Assembly (NCBI GenBank): GCA_001579985.1
Contig: LRSR01010026.1
Span: 1-29,553 of the forward strand
DNA: 29,553 nt
Direction of reading: 5' to 3'
Source of the DNA: Hypsibius dujardini
Taxonomy: Eukaryota > Tardigrada > Eutardigrada > Parachela > Hypsibiidae
Shown piece by piece: positions 10,237 to 25,205 of this stretch. The notes beneath the pieces were generated by a model. It was given only the letters and a program-made list of their open reading frames with translations, ran no database searches and was not told where the DNA came from. Within the stretch, counting starts at the first letter, position 1, and every line of letters starts with the position of its first letter. The position numbers and the translations under genes are program-made.

Positions 10237-12840
10237 ATGTTACGCCTCGCAGCTTTTGGAATATTCTTCGCATTCGGCCTGTGGTACGCTAACGAATTCA
10301 TGTAAGTTCACCGTCTTGAAAACGACATCCATGTCATTTATCGCGTAATTCTTTGAATGCCTGAATACGCAGCAGCCATTTGAAAATCTTATGCTACTGT
10401 ATTGTGTTATTTCCTGATGAGTTTAGAAAGTTTGCCGATATCCACAAAGTTATCTACAACCAACAGCCGGGAATATGCCACGAAGTTGCCGGAGTTTATG
10501 CACCAGAAATTGGAGGTACATTGCCGTAGTTCTTGCCAGTACAGGTAAAGCGCTTTGTACGATGCCTGTGGTATGGGATGATGGGTTTTCTACTTGCAGA
10601 GCAAGGATCAGAAGATGTCGAAGTCCTGCCAAACGGGATGGCCATCTTTTCATCGGTAACCGACTGATAAAGAGACATAGACATGGACATACAGAGAGAC
10701 AGACACAGACATACAGAGAGACAGACAGAGATACACACAGAGAGACACACAGAGAGACAGACACAGACATACCGAGAGACAGACACAGACATACAGAGAG
10801 ACAGACAGAGACATACAGAGAGACAGACAGAGACATACAGATAGAGAGCGTCTGCTGGTCAAGTAGAACACTGATTACTTAGATGTATTTGCGTGTAGTT
10901 ATCTCTCGTAATTTTTTTAGGGTCTAAATTACATGCGGAACCCAGTCTTGAGTCACGTCAAGGGACGACTAATGTCCTTTAACTTTAACCAGTCGGCGGA
11001 ACCAGCGAAAGAACTACGGCTGTTGGGTTTCAAGGTCAGTGGTTTATGTTTATGTACATGCGTCTGACTGATCATTTAAAAATGAAGATACACCGCACAA
11101 AGAATATTTCGCTCTCCAGGGGAAGCTCAACCCGCACGGCATCAGCTTATGGACCGAAACAGGTAGAGTAAGCAAACGTACTGTAAAGCAGAGTAAATTA
11201 GGTGTTGCCTTCATGCAGCTGCCCATTGTCCAGACTCCTCATGCTTCGCTGAAAATCGTCGCTCGGCCTCAATCGAAAAATACTGCTCCAATAAGGGTTT
11301 CTTTAAATGCATCGGGATGAACGAGACACTCAATGCGTCGCGGTTCATACGGAAAAAGTCCGGTAGTCCGAAATTGAAGGTCCGGTGCAGCACACCGTAT
11401 TGGTCTAACGAAGAAACTTTTTAGTTTACGCACACTGGCATATGCATCTGTTTGTCTGTTTTTCTCTCTGCCTGTTTGCCTGTCTGTCTATCTACCTGTC
11501 TATCTGTCTGTTTATTTGTTTATCTGTTTGCCTGTGTGTGTGTGTGTCTGTCTCTCTGTCTGTCTCTCTGCCTGCCTGTGTGTCTGTGTGTCTATCTGTC
11601 CATCTATCTGTTTATATGTAAACCTATCTGACTGACTGTATGCCTATCTGTTTATATATGCTTGTCTGCTTGCCTGGATGTTGTTCAGTATGTCTGTACG
11701 CCTGTTTGTTTCTTTGACTATATTATATATCTCAACACTTACAACTGAGGGTTATGTCCATCGCAGCAGGATCATCCGAGCTAATAGAAATGTTGAATGA
11801 GTCATCCAGGTACTTTTTTATGGGGTGCGTTTTAATGTCGTCTACGGCGTTGGTCCTGACATTGCTGATTGGGCAAAGCTCTAAATGGGTGGAGGAATCT
11901 TTTACGAGCTGGTAAACCTCAGGGTCGCGGATTGCATTCACACCGTGACCGATCCGACCTGAATGGAACACACTACCGTCAGGGTATCGTTTCGCAGTTC
12001 CAGTCCGTATTAAGGGGCACCATGTCCATTAGTTCTCGAGCATACTTGCATGTAGAGATTTAATGGCGTCCCGGATATTGGCGACACTCTGAGGTGTTCG
12101 CAGTTCTCCGGCATGGATAGTGATCTTGATACCGGCTTCGTGGACACGATCGAAGATGTCCTTATAATCCAACAACTTCTCTTCCGCTCCAGCAACATCG
12201 AAGCCGATAAAGTCGCCTCTGGGTTGAAACTTATTATAACGGAGGCAAAAACGGAGGTTCATCGGATGCTAGCGCTTACCTGTTAGCCAACAGGAACTCT
12301 GCCGTATTGTTCATGTCAGTCTGGCCTTTTGCCAGTATACCGGTGCAAAGAAGACCAACATAGATGGGAACGCCATCCGCCTGGCAGAGCTTGGCCCCTT
12401 CAATGATACCCGATTGAACTGCGTCATGAATTTCTGCTAGCGTAACAGCAATCTTGGAGCTCTTCATCGCAGATTGCAGACCTGTAGGGGAGTACCGTAA
12501 CTCAACCACTCTAAGAGAACGAAAATATCATCAGTTGAGTAAAAACAGGTCGACAGAAGAAAGAAGCAACAGCTAGAAATCGCAGAGACAGAGCACTGGT
12601 AGTTTAAGCAAATAAGGCAGATCACAGTCAAGCAGTGAGACAAATGACAGGCAGATAGAGAGACATCAACCAGAAAAATAGACTGAGAGACACACGGACA
12701 GAGAACCAGGCGGGTAAGCAGGAAATCAGGCAGGCACGCAGACAGACACACAGACAGACACACAGACCGTCAGACACACAGACGCACAGACAGACAGACA
12801 GACACACACACAGACACACAGACAGACACACAGACAAACA

Positions 12841-12881
<41 letters not shown>

Positions 12882-12937
12882 ACAGACACACAGACAGACA
12901 CACACACAGACACACAGACAGACACACAGACAAACAG

Positions 12938-12971
<34 letters not shown>

Positions 12972-15882
12972 AGACACAGACACAGACACAGACACAGACA
13001 CAGACACAGACACAGACACAGACACAGACACACAAACAGACAGACAGACACACAGACAGACACACAGACAGACACACAGACAGACACACAGACAGGTACA
13101 CAGGCAGGCAGGCACAGTATGTACTTTATCCCATCCATGCATCGATCAATCACAGCTTCCCTGGCCATCCGCACAATTGTCTGAAAGTCCTGCACGATAA
13201 TCTAAACAAAATTTGCGGTATTAGTAGCTGGATTGCAGGAACTCCTCAGTCCTTCTCACCCCTTGATATTATTACCAGCTGACGGTCCACTATCTGCAGG
13301 AATTTAGCCAAGCTGTCAACCTTTTCCTCAACGAGAAAGTACTTTCGCAATTCCGCTTCGTCGTTCGATGGGAGTTGTATTTTGTGTCGCTTGGCTTCCT
13401 GCAAAGCAAGGTTTAACATTTTTCAACAATACCGTAACTACGGGCATACAAACCTGTAGGATGGTAGAGAAACGCAAGGTCCCTTCCAGGTGACAGTGCA
13501 ATTCCACTTTCGGCAAAGCCACCCATTTAGCCAATCCGGATTCCTGATTGTAGTTTGGCAAGCTAATTCTCTCGCTCATCTTATTGCGAATAATAATTGA
13601 CGCAACAGGAACCGGTATAAGAACCTCCAGGACGAAAACCAGGAGCGAGGCGAAAAGCAGGAGCGAGGCGAAAACAGAATGCATTTTGAGCGGAAAAAAT
13701 TCCAAAAGCAATTTCCTCAAGCCTTGCTGAAAAACGTTGTCGCGCATTGACTGAATTCAATTGAGGGCGCCATGCGCGACCGTCGTCGGTTATTCACGAG
13801 ACCTCGGTTAAATAGGCACGTGCGAAAAGACTTTTCGTTCCGATTAGAACAAGAGAAAAATGAGGAACTGGCAGGGCGTCATTACGCTAGATCGTGTCAG
13901 CCTGGTTGATCCATATCTTTCCGGGCGTTAAGCGTCCCTCTTTTCCTTAATCCAGATTAGGTAAACGAACGTAGACATTCGCGGCATATGTTCTTTCCAC
14001 TGCCTCGAGGGAGAAGGATGGACGCTTTTCTCTGCACTATTCGTGCCATCTGTTTGTCTGTGTGACTGAATGTCCTTCTGTCGACCAAATTAGACCGCAT
14101 TAATAGCGCTATTTTGCGGATGCACCTTGAATTGATCCTTTTTTACAATAAAATCTATAACTGTCTGGAGAATCACATCTCGGTATGAAAGGTCTAGCAT
14201 GGCCGAAACGGTCTAGCATAGATGAGCCAAAACGCGTGTTCTCGATATTGAAAGCTGGAAGACCAAGAAAATAATTTCTTTCAGCAGATCAGAGAGTATG
14301 TTCACAAATACGATTATAGTAAACTTTAATTTGACTTAATTATTTAAAATGCAAATGGTTAGCGGAACTCTGTAAGCGGAATTCTGTAAGCGGAAGTCTC
14401 GGTTCGACAGGAGAAACCTTCGTGTACGTGATTCAGCACGCCATCGACGAAGCCGGCTCGGAGGAGAGTGTGGAGAAATTTCTCTGGAACATTCCCGCGG
14501 GAACGCTGACACATGTTCGCTCGATTAAGGATGCCAGCTTCACCTCGTAAGTGCAGCGCTCTTCGTCTCTGCTCTCATTATGCCGCCCATTTTTCCGTCT
14601 CGCCCGGTAAGAAATTACGGTGTAAATTGTAATCTTTGCGTGTTTTTCTTCTTGCGCAGACTCAACGATCTGGTAATGACGGGACTCGACACGTTCTACA
14701 CCACCAACGACTACATCTTCCGCAACAACTGGATCCGTCGTCTAGAGTACTTCACCTTCCTGCCGATTAACAATGTCGTTTACTTTGACGGAAAGGCTGG
14801 ACATGTTGCCATGCGGCAACTGCGACGACCCAATGGCATTGCCATTTCCCCAGACCATCGGTTAGAAATACAAAAGCTGTTTTGTCTTTTCGAATGGCCG
14901 ATTAAATTGCAATTCAGTGTGAAGGGAGACGAATGTGAAATTTATGACTGATGAAATATCGGTCGTTTTTGTGTAGGTTCTTGTACGTAGCTGAAAGCAG
15001 CGCTAAGCAGGTCTCGACCTTCAGGATCTCACGTCCGGGCCAGCTTGAGCACGTCTCCTCGCGCTACCTTGGCGCTCTGGTGGACAACCTCAACGTGGAC
15101 CCAGATTCGGGTGATGTCTGGGTGGGCACTCATCCCATCGGGTACAAGATATTCCTGAAGGTTGCTTTTCCAGTTGGCACGCTCTCGCCTAGTTTGGTAA
15201 GTCTGACATACTGTATGTCTAGCAGACATTTGTCATTTGTCTGACTTTATACTTGTCTGAGTGCCGATGTGGTTTCCCGCTTAGAATGCCAGTAGTTTCG
15301 ATTGAATCGCCTCATTACTACGAGTATCTCTGTACTTGTCAGATGTGACTGTGTCTGTACTGATTTGTCTGATGACTACCGATTTGTCTCGTGTCTACGG
15401 CACAGTCTGCCTGTCTGCCTGCACAGTATGTCTGCCTGTCTGCCTGCAGAGTATGTCTGCATGCACAGTACGTCTGCCTGTCTGCCTGTCTGCTTGCACA
15501 GTACGCCTGCCTGTCTGCCTGCACAGTACGCCTGCCTGTCTGCCTGCACAGTATGTCTGCCTGTACAGTATGTCTGCCTGTCTGCCTGCACCCGCGGTCA
15601 TACAAGGCGGTTTCTACCGATTTGATTGATATGTACCTGGCGTACAACCGTCTTTCAGACATGCCTGTTTGTAACGAATTGTTTAATAATTCCATTTGTT
15701 TTGATGTTTTGCAGATTTTACGGCTGAAAATGTACGCCGGCGTCGTCCAAGATGTCTCCCAAATCTACTCGAACAACGGCAGCGCCTTGATCGGATCCGG
15801 TGTGGCTTCCTTCTATAAGGGCGGCATCCTCGTCGGCACACCCACGCACAAGCTTCTGTACTGCGAGTGTTTAATTTGCTGA
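10237..15882 (+). CDS. Paraoxonase / MEC-6-like protein, copy 2 (host of a nested gene)
   Basis: Nine exons: 10237-10301, 10427-10515, 10600-10655, 10921-11034, 11120-11162, 14411-14546, 14660-14860, 14977-15196 and 15715-15882. Phases agree throughout and the product is 363 aa. The N-terminus ([20 protein letters not shown]) is a signal anchor. The PON fold residues look complete: Cys39 with a C-terminal Cys (LLYCEC), SED (56-57), NPHGIS His114, VIQH His132, SLND, the PNGIAISPD Asn, LVDN (Asp271-Asn272, the human 269-270 calcium pair) and WVGTHP (human His285). So copy 2 keeps the calcium ligands that copy 1 lacks. Its single exon 14660-14860 corresponds to two exons in copy 1. Intron 5 (11163-14410) holds the adenosine deaminase gene on the other strand. 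Substrate unknown; lactonase/arylesterase activity or a membrane chaperone role are the family options. Confidence 0.92.
10674..10852. repeat. GAGACAGACA/CATACAGA-type repeat in copy-2 intron 3
   Basis: An imperfect GACA-derived array with a longer period (GACATACAGAGAGACAGA-like units) fills most of the intron between exons 10600-10655 and 10921-11034. Confidence 0.9.
11211..13684 (-). CDS. ADA: Adenosine deaminase, nested antisense in the paraoxonase-like copy 2 intron
   Basis: Seven minus-strand exons: 13684-13454, 13398-13276, 13201-13125, 12510-12280, 12218-12046, 11958-11743 and 11404-11211. Phases agree. Adenosine deaminase hydrolyses adenosine/deoxyadenosine to inosine using zinc. 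All catalytic motifs are present: [12 protein letters not shown] (two zinc His), [20 protein letters not shown] (zinc His and catalytic Glu), RIGHGV (catalytic His) and SISSDDPA (zinc Asp). It is closer to classical/bacterial-type ADA than to ADAL. From the ATG at 13684 it is 414 aa with a hydrophobic leader ([20 protein letters not shown]). From 13579 ([10 protein letters not shown], context AAGATGAGC) it is 379 aa, near the cytosolic ADA length. A further in-frame ATG lies at 13747. The stop is only 48 bp from host exon 5, with no AATAAA between, so its 3' UTR may run antisense over host exon sequence. Confidence 0.93.
11455..11720. repeat. Degenerate CTGT/TCTG repeat in ADA last intron
   Basis: An imperfect plus-strand TCTGTTTGCCTGTCTATC-like tract lies inside the last ADA intron (11405-11742). 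It is a diverged version of the CTGT arrays elsewhere in the window. Confidence 0.85.
12720..13112. repeat. Compound (CA)n/(CAGA)n/(CACAGA)n repeat in ADA intron 3
   Basis: About 390 bases of CACA, CAGACA and CACAGACA units fill most of the ADA intron between exons 13201-13125 and 12510-12280. An internal block is duplicated: 12841-12906 and 12938-13030 both follow an ACAAACAGACACAC start. Long Cys/Val/Ser/Leu frames across it on the minus strand are artefacts. Confidence 0.95.
13748..14410. other. Rest of copy-2 intron 5, presumed ADA promoter
   Basis: No exon is seen between the ADA start region and host exon 6 at 14411. The stretch must hold the ADA promoter on the minus strand, within an intron transcribed on the plus strand. 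Near 14195-14225 a GTCTAGCAT motif is repeated within 20 bases. Confidence 0.45.
15404..15594. repeat. CTGCCTGT/GCACAGTA minisatellite in copy-2 last intron
   Basis: About 20-bp units of TGTCTGCCTGCACAGTA type repeat roughly eight times, inside the intron from 15197 to 15714. This looks like a higher-order array grown from the CTGT tetranucleotide. Confidence 0.9.
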
Positions 15883-16692
15883 TCATGATGAATCGTTCCA
15901 TTGTTTCAAGTCTACAAAGGGTCTGTCAGCAAAGTGCGAACAGTTTCAGATATGCCGATTTTCTATCATGATGACGCGATAGTGTCGCAAAACTTTAGTT
16001 TAGCTCCTGTCCTCTGATAAAAGTCCCTCAATCATGGAATCGTAATTTAGTGAAGATATAACCCAACACACCGGTAGCTTTATTAATGGTCAATACTTTA
16101 GACATTTTCTCGCTTTGAGATAATCAGAATGGCCACAAAGGTTTTTTTATGCAATCTTTTCCCTGATTGTTTCACTGAATTGGAAGACGTTGTTGACAAT
16201 ATTAACAATGTTGTTCTTTGTTGCTGTACAAAGTTAAGCAAAGAAAAGACACCCTGATTTATTGATAGAGACTCCCGTTCTGCTAAATGTAAGATGGATG
16301 TTGTTCTAAGTCTGATGTTTTTTAGTTTCAATTTTTTTGAGTTTCATGGCTTTTCTTTCTTTATTTGTCGACTAATTAGATTGTGTGATACATCCACGGT
16401 CATTTTGAGACTGATGCGGGCATTGTCGAGCCATGTGGCACTGAAAAAAGTGGATTGTATTGACAACTCTCTTCAACATGCAAAAAGCCTGAAAATGGAG
16501 GCTCTCCTGACGCTGTAAAAACGCCACTCAGACTATTTCAATTAATTCTCCCCGGGTAAGTATCAGATTACTTTCAAACTCGATTTCAGCAAAGTTAAAC
16601 TATTTCTTGATCTGAGAGTTGAAAAATAAATGGTCGGGATACTCCGGTTTGTTGTTTGTGTGTCTGTGTCTGTATGTCTGTCTGTCTGTCTA

Positions 16693-16755
<63 letters not shown>

Positions 16756-17303
16756 GTCCGCCTTTCTGTTTGTCCGTCTCTGTATGTTTACCACCAGATC
16801 GTTCCAGATATTGCGCCATAGATAAAAATTGGCCATAAAAACAATTCCGTTCTCCGCAAAGAGTAGTAGCAAAATAATTTCCGCGCGCGTTGACAAAAAA
16901 TACAAAAAAATAGATAAGAATAATATCTGCAAAAGTTATTGCGTCGATCGGTCGAACTGACCGCCACGCAAGCGATACAAAACAAAGCAGTCGTGCTGTC
17001 TCTCATTCAACAATTGGGGGTCGGACATAAAGAAGAAATACATAAGAAATACCACTCGGGACCTGAACAGGACCCATGGCATTATGCATATCAGGAAAGG
17101 AAGACGTCCACAGCCGCGGCGTCCAAGACGAAAGATGTCAAAACTGAAAGTCGCTATGGCTTTCGATGACTTGTCCGTTCGTGTGGTCCAGTTGCATTTT
17201 GATATTGAAGAGTTTGGACGTGGAAGAGAGGAAGGGGCGGAGAGGGAGAGCATGAGGTGACGAGCGTAACAAGGATTGCTTCCGGTTGGAGTGGTCAATG
17301 GAA
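15883..17303. other. Convergent spacer, paraoxonase-like copy 2 to Ras
   Basis: The genes on either side are transcribed towards each other, so this is shared 3' flank. I see no exon. It contains AT-rich single-copy sequence, a CTGT array at about 16656-16770 and, at the right end, the presumed Ras 3' UTR. Confidence 0.55.
16656..16770. repeat. (TCTG)n microsatellite
   Basis: A long, nearly pure TCTG array with TATC and TTTG variants, in the convergent spacer. Confidence 0.95.
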
Positions 17304-20810
<3,507 letters not shown>

Positions 20811-22138
20811 ATTTTGCATGGGAATGCTTCAGGTCGTGATGGGAGGGGGGAAGAAAATGAAATAAAATCCTCCAGCCAAATATGTATATCGAAACAATTG
20901 AAATTCCACAGGTGAAGATAAAATGATCCCGTAAAATAAAAGACGCTGAAAGTCCAGAAATAAAAACTACAAGGCACGAATGGTAATCGAATTTTTTTCC
21001 GATGAGGGAGGAATAAAAATTAAAGCGTCAGAATTTCGGTCGGATTAAAATTCCGATGCAGCACACACACACACACACACAGCAACAGCTTGCGCGGCAG
21101 GTGGAATGGACGCTATTTGTCCAGGAGGCTGTTAAAATCAACACACTAATCTAATGGCCTGCCACCCGGCACTGTCTCGTTTCTACTCGCACAGAGCCAA
21201 AAACGACGACGAAGCGGTATGCGAAAGAGAGAAATTTCGCTTGTCTGTCTGGCTCGGTCTTGCTTTTCTGCCTGGAAAGTCTGTCCGGTTTTGCCTGTTT
21301 GCGCTGTGCGACACAGACAAACACCGGAAGGGAAAGCACAGACAGGAAGGGAGGAGAAGAAGAAGACAATGACACGACAATGCAGGAAGGGACCAAACCG
21401 GCTGTGACTGCGGAGGCTGACGACAGGGAGCCAGACAGAGGCGCGCTATTAGGTTACAGATTGGACAGCTTATGGGCCGGCGTTCACAGCTTGCAGCGTG
21501 TCAGTGGTGGTGTGTTTCCCTATGCACAGGAAGCTGTCGATGAACCTGTCATTCCCAAGGATGCGTCACCGAGAGAGTGAACGAGTCACGAGAGCGTTCA
21601 GCGAGGCGGGCTCCTTGTGCTTCCCGTTTGGTGGCGCTGCTTTTGTTTATTTTACGCCCCAGTTTGCGGGCGCGACTAGAGATGGCAGAAACTAAAATTA
21701 TTCGACTGAATTGTTTTTTTTTTGTCAAATTATATTTAGTGACCAAGGATTTTTGGATTTTTGGTTTGGTCTTTCTTAATGAATCATATTTTTACTTTAC
21801 TTGTTAGTTCAAATAAAATTAGTTGACTGAATATATTTTTGTTTCAGTGTTTCCCAATTAAATCTTTAGGCGCCGATATATTTTTATTTTTAGTTTAATT
21901 TCTTTCGAAACTTAAAACAAAAAGCTAAAAAAATCAGTGATCAAAACAAAGTGAAATTTTAGTTTAGTTTGGGCATCCCTTGCAGCGAGCATATACCGTA
22001 AGATGGTGCACACTACTACACATACTGAAATGATTGAAAGCCGGAAATAGTTTTTCGTTCTGATTTGCTCAACGATCCTTAAAAAAACAAGCAATCATAT
22101 GTGCAGCGAATAAATAACCCAGATAAAGAGTAATTCAC

Positions 22139-22331
22139 CTTTGGCCAGAAAAATCGGGACGCTCGATTTGTCAAGAGGTATTTTGTTACCACAAGATTGC
22201 AGGCTATACAAAAAAGTGCTTCGACTTGAGGCGGAAATGGTTAACCATAAGATCACACGTGGATAGCCTGCAGCCTTGTGGTAACAAATTGCCTCTTGAC
22301 AAATCGAACGTCCCGATTTTTCTGCCCAAAG
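22139..22331. mobile_element. 193-bp foldback MITE-like element
   Basis: Arms 22139-22207 and 22263-22331 are inverted copies of 69 bases with about 6 mismatches (roughly 91% identity). They bracket a 55-base loop. The ends read CTTTGGCCAG and, inverted, CTTTGGGCAG. There is no open frame of note. No certain target-site duplication was found. Confidence 0.85.
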
Positions 22332-22551
22332 TTGTACTGCACATCAGATGCGGAAATTCACATTGACATTAGAGATTACAGGTACATGTACTAATATTAC
22401 TTACTAATATTTCCTACCATAGTGGTTTCATAACTGTTATTAATTATCTAGTGCCCGGAGGACTCTTTGTCGGCTTTTCTCAACTAGTTCAATTTAACGT
22501 TGTGGTTCCACTGGATAATACATATCGACAGCGGTCAGTAAATACAGTTTA

Positions 22552-22932
22552 GGCTACAGCTATTTTACCCCTCCCTTGTAATGTGTAGGGCCCAATAGCA
22601 CCCCGGCACCCATGCTGCCGCTTTGTCCGCCTGTCCGTCCGTTGTCTGCCTGTCCATTGTTCACCCATCCGTCCGTCCGTCCGTCTGATACGTTTGTTTA
22701 TACGCTATCCGTTCATTCGTTGCCCGTTGTTCGACCATCTGTTCGACAACGGACGGACGGTCAACGGACGGACAGACGGAGAACGTACGGATGGACAAAG
22801 GACAGACTGACGAACAGACGAACAACATGGGAAGGGTAAAATAGCAGATGCGCCTGGAGATGTATACAGGAAGCGGTAAAATAGCTGAGGTTATTGGGCC
22901 CCAAAACGGGGGGGGGGTGAAATAGCTACTCC
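22552..22932. mobile_element. About 380-bp foldback element with GTCC/GGAC inner palindrome
   Basis: The outer left part (about 22553-22600: CTACAGCTATTTTACCCC, then GGGCCCAATAGC) is complemented by the right part (about 22889-22930: GGTTATTGGGCCCC, then a G run and GTGAAATAGCTAC). Two internal GGTAAAATAGC copies lie near 22840 and 22875. The inner arms are GTCCGTCC-rich at 22628-22685 and GGACGGAC-rich at 22745-22812, so the whole unit can fold back. The class is inferred. Confidence 0.6.
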
Positions 22933-23503
22933 GTAAAGGGTTTACATCACTGGAGAGTTTGAAAAGTCGATACATCCATTCTACATCACAATCCTTGAAC
23001 CGCGTAACCTGTCCTGGTTCGTTGAGATGAACTAATCTTCTTTCGTACAAGAGCATAGGTACTCATTCATCCAAGGCCACCGCCCAGTTTATTGAACCAT
23101 CTCACACATGGGAAGGAACCCAACATCATCGTGAGCTTCATGGTGGAACACGGTTGCTAAAACTCAGGAGGGAGAGGACATGTGTATGGTTCAAATCTCT
23201 GGTGGATCTGGTGGATCTGGTGGAAAAGAAGGGTACCAGCGTTACTCTTACTAACGCTTACAGCGGCACAGCGGGTCACAATTCTCCGGGTTGGGTCTCT
23301 AGGTTGGGTCCTTGGGATGGTGGGACACACCGGAAGGTAGGTGGTCTGATCGGGACTGGTGTGGGACCGGGGACTCTCGGGATGATCACTGGAGTGTGTG
23401 TGTGGAGGGGAAGGCTCAGCTCTAGAGAGAGGGAAGCGGAAAAGAAAATGAGGAATTGAGGTGATCCAGCAGAGCAACGAAAACGGGGGGAAAGAATGGC
23501 AAC

Positions 23504-23984
23504 TTAATGGGGCAGTTCGGGAAAGCATACTTCGCGGCAATCGTCGTAGAACTTTTTGTAGTAGGCGAAGGTCGGTGAGTCCCGTCCGGCGCACACCGTG
23601 ACGATCTTCATAGCTTCGACAAAGTGAATGAGCAGGGCGCGCTGATCTTTCTGATTGGTTTTGACAAGGAGTCCACGGGTGGTGCATTTCATGAGGATTT
23701 CCGCGTTCTGGAAGCTCCAAAAAGGAAAGACTTTTGGATAGGTCAAGCGCAGAGAGCTGAAGTAGGTGAAGGCTTTGTCGAATTGACCGAGCACGTCGGC
23801 CGAGGAGGCGACTTGCAAGGCAGTGCTTATCACAAGGCTGTTGGTGTCATGGAAGACTTTGCTGAGATCGCGATGTAGGGTCTCAGCTAGGTCGAGGACC
23901 CTTGGATGATCTAAAATCAAACAAGGTTTTTAGTTTTCGAAATTGATTCGTCTGTTGGCTTGTCTTTCTGTTTGCCTGTCTGCC

Positions 23985-24029
<45 letters not shown>

Positions 24030-25091
24030 GATTATCTGTCCGTCTATCTTACTGTCGGTCTTTTTTGCTTCACTCATCATCGCCTGGATTTCTCGACCCC
24101 GTTTTAGCAGATCTGTCACTTGGTCCTTCAGAACCTTATTGGCGACGCATCCGCAACCGGAACACGGATCAGACTCGAAAGAGTACGGGTTCATCAGGAT
24201 AGCATTCGAACATGTTTTCCCCGGGCATCGAATGCCGTTCATTCGTTGGTCCATGTTTTCATCCGAGCAAGCTCGGCAGAAACAGTCAAAGTAGTAACGT
24301 TTCTTCAACATTTCCCGTCGTGGCACGGAGAAGTAGATCTGGTCTAAGTAACTCAGACGAACCTGTCAACACAGCGCACGTTGTTGGACACCCAATTACC
24401 GTCGTCCGAATATAAGTACAAACACATGCGGAGCCAGGTCGGAGTTGAACAGAACGTCAAAGGGGCGAACCGACGGAGTGCTTAGGCTTGCTTACATTAT
24501 CGAAGCAGTCCACACTTTCCGTGGCGTGAATGTTTATGAGGGTGCCGGAAAAACTCGGACAGGCATTGGGCAAGCAGGCATGATCTGCGGATAGTATCTA
24601 TTTTAGCCTTTAGAATCAGTTAGTGAAATTTACTTGGGTGCAGCCACATTGCCGTCTTACCGATGGCAGAGCCAGAAAGGTATAAACCGACACCTAGTTT
24701 GTCGCCGTAGGTCCCGAAGATGGTCATATTGTTGATTCGAATTTTACCGTAAATGGTACCGAGACTCTCCAGCTCGAGGAGGTCTTCATAGTCACCTAGA
24801 CCTTTGAGAACTTTGTGGAAGTAGTTTGACATGAGATCAATGAAGTCCACCTCTTTTTTGTCGACCTTGATTTCCTCCCAATCTGTAGGAAATAGTAACA
24901 AAAAAGTAATAAAAGCAAGGATATGATTAAGGATCCAAAAAGAAGTATGGTTCTCACGTGACATAAGGTTGGGAAAAGTTCGGTGAGGTAGAATGGGGAA
25001 ACCTTCACTAGGGTCTCGCCAGTTCGGATCATTCTGAAATCCGAAAAAGAATAAGCAGATACAGTCCTCTGCTTCGTGGAAAATTAATAAA

Positions 25092-25133
<42 letters not shown>

Positions 25134-25166
25134 CAGACAGACAGACAGACAGACAGAAAGAGAGAT

Positions 25167-25205
<39 letters not shown>

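Larger units (their letters stand above)
20811..23503. other. Spacer between SMYD-like 3' end and Ras start
   Basis: About 2.7 kb containing the Ras promoter/5' UTR side (20811-21400, with a short CA run at 21061-21080) and two foldback structures. No exon has convincing splice or family support. Frames at 21154-21580 and 23154-23459 lack any recognised motif. Confidence 0.55.

Noticed and set aside
12628-13195. Long minus-strand frames rich in Cys/Val/Ser/Leu
   Set aside because: They are translations of the CA/CAGA repeat in all three frames inside an ADA intron. The same artefact recurs at every GACA/CTGT array in the window.
21154-21695. Several overlapping frames on both strands upstream of Ras
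   Set aside because: GC-rich, stop-poor sequence near the presumed Ras promoter. The frames overlap each other on both strands and show no protein motifs.
23154-23459. 101-codon plus-strand frame downstream of the SMYD-like stop
   Set aside because: Gly/Arg-rich translation of a G-rich 3' flank with no domain. The opposite-strand frame is also out of phase with the SMYD-like exon.
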